Source of the DNA: Escarpia spicata
Taxonomy: Eukaryota; Annelida; Polychaeta; Sabellida; Siboglinidae
Assembly: GCA_963995525.1 (NCBI GenBank)
Contig: OZ023214.1
Coordinates: 11,025,928 to 11,089,927 of the forward strand
Reading direction: 5' to 3'
DNA: 64,000 nucleotides
In this document: positions 63,669 through 64,000 of the stretch, in pieces
Layout of the letters: each line of letters opens with the position of its first letter
Numbering within the stretch: position 1 is the first letter of the stretch
The notes under the pieces: model-generated
What the model was told of the DNA's origin: nothing
The model's input: only the letters and a program-made list of their open reading frames with translations
Databases searched by the model: none
Position numbers and translations under genes: made by a program

Positions 63669-64000
63669 TCTGTAATCATCATTCATGAGAACATAGATAG
63701 GCTATCTTTTGAAAACAATTCAATTGGTTAATCTAAAGAATAAAACAGGACCAACAACAGAGCATGAACCATGAAATACTTTTTAGTTTTTATGCTTTAC
63801 ATTGATTACCGCTCTGACATGTTTACAAATATTGTTGAAAATTATGGTCTACTTTTTGTACCAGCTTTATTTTAATACAATGAGCAATAATACCTCAAGA
63901 TATCCTGTTTCTTATTCATATTAAACATATATTTTGACAATTGCATTGTTTTTATAGTGATTAACAATTAATTATAGAAATATTGCACACAATTATCACT
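63669..64000. other. AT-rich DNA, nothing recognised
   Basis: Right edge of the window. No exon of the methyltransferase's first domain is visible here. Confidence 0.4.

Overview
The window is animal nuclear DNA, AT-rich and unusually full of tandem repeats. The evidence for a metazoan is the set of spliced genes with GT-AG introns (the C-terminal part of COG7; the methyltransferase-2 half of a phosphoethanolamine N-methyltransferase), an intronless TRIM-NHL gene, an intronless protein kinase, and retrotransposons of RTE, CR1/L2 and Ty3/gypsy type. Phosphoethanolamine methyltransferase together with expanded TRIM-NHL genes points to a marine invertebrate. Minisatellites that overlap exon-intron junctions recall those described in amphioxus (cephalochordate). 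A mollusc or other lophotrochozoan is also possible. I cannot fix the species.

Layout. 0.1-7.6 kb: an intronless TRIM-NHL gene on the minus strand (3985-6084), flanked by two copies of one duplicated segment; the left copy carries a piggyBac-like TTAA insertion that the right copy lacks. 8.25-12.06 kb: an RTE-type LINE split by a nested CR1/L2-type LINE. 12-21.4 kb: no confident host gene, but microsatellites, minisatellites with 25, 33, about 48 and 30 bp units, and LINE 3' fragments. 21.9-29.4 kb: nine C-terminal exons of COG7 on the plus strand; most introns carry their own minisatellite, and two arrays duplicate a splice junction. 31.0-32.5 kb: a minus-strand kinase gene. 34.6-59.9 kb: seven exons of the phosphoethanolamine methyltransferase on the minus strand.

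The 18.2 kb methyltransferase intron (38447-56653) is the most unusual part. It holds an antisense-to-plus LINE whose reverse transcriptase gene contains a 6.4 kb array of about 143 copies of a 45 bp unit. The unit looks like a piece of the LINE's own coding sequence, amplified in frame. The same LINE is split by an 8.9 kb Ty3/gypsy element (266 bp LTRs, ATAT target duplication). Downstream of integrase that element carries a C2H2 zinc-finger reading frame and a TatD-family nuclease with all expected metal ligands.

59.9-64 kb holds DNA transposons (a 1.6 kb TTAA-flanked element with four internal exon-like repeats; a 146 bp hAT-type MITE) and a short LINE copy with a 14 bp target duplication. 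The host genes are housekeeping or signalling genes (Golgi tethering, phosphocholine synthesis, ubiquitin ligation, phosphorylation) and show no functional link to one another. What is distinctive is how transposons and minisatellites have grown in and around their introns and splice sites.
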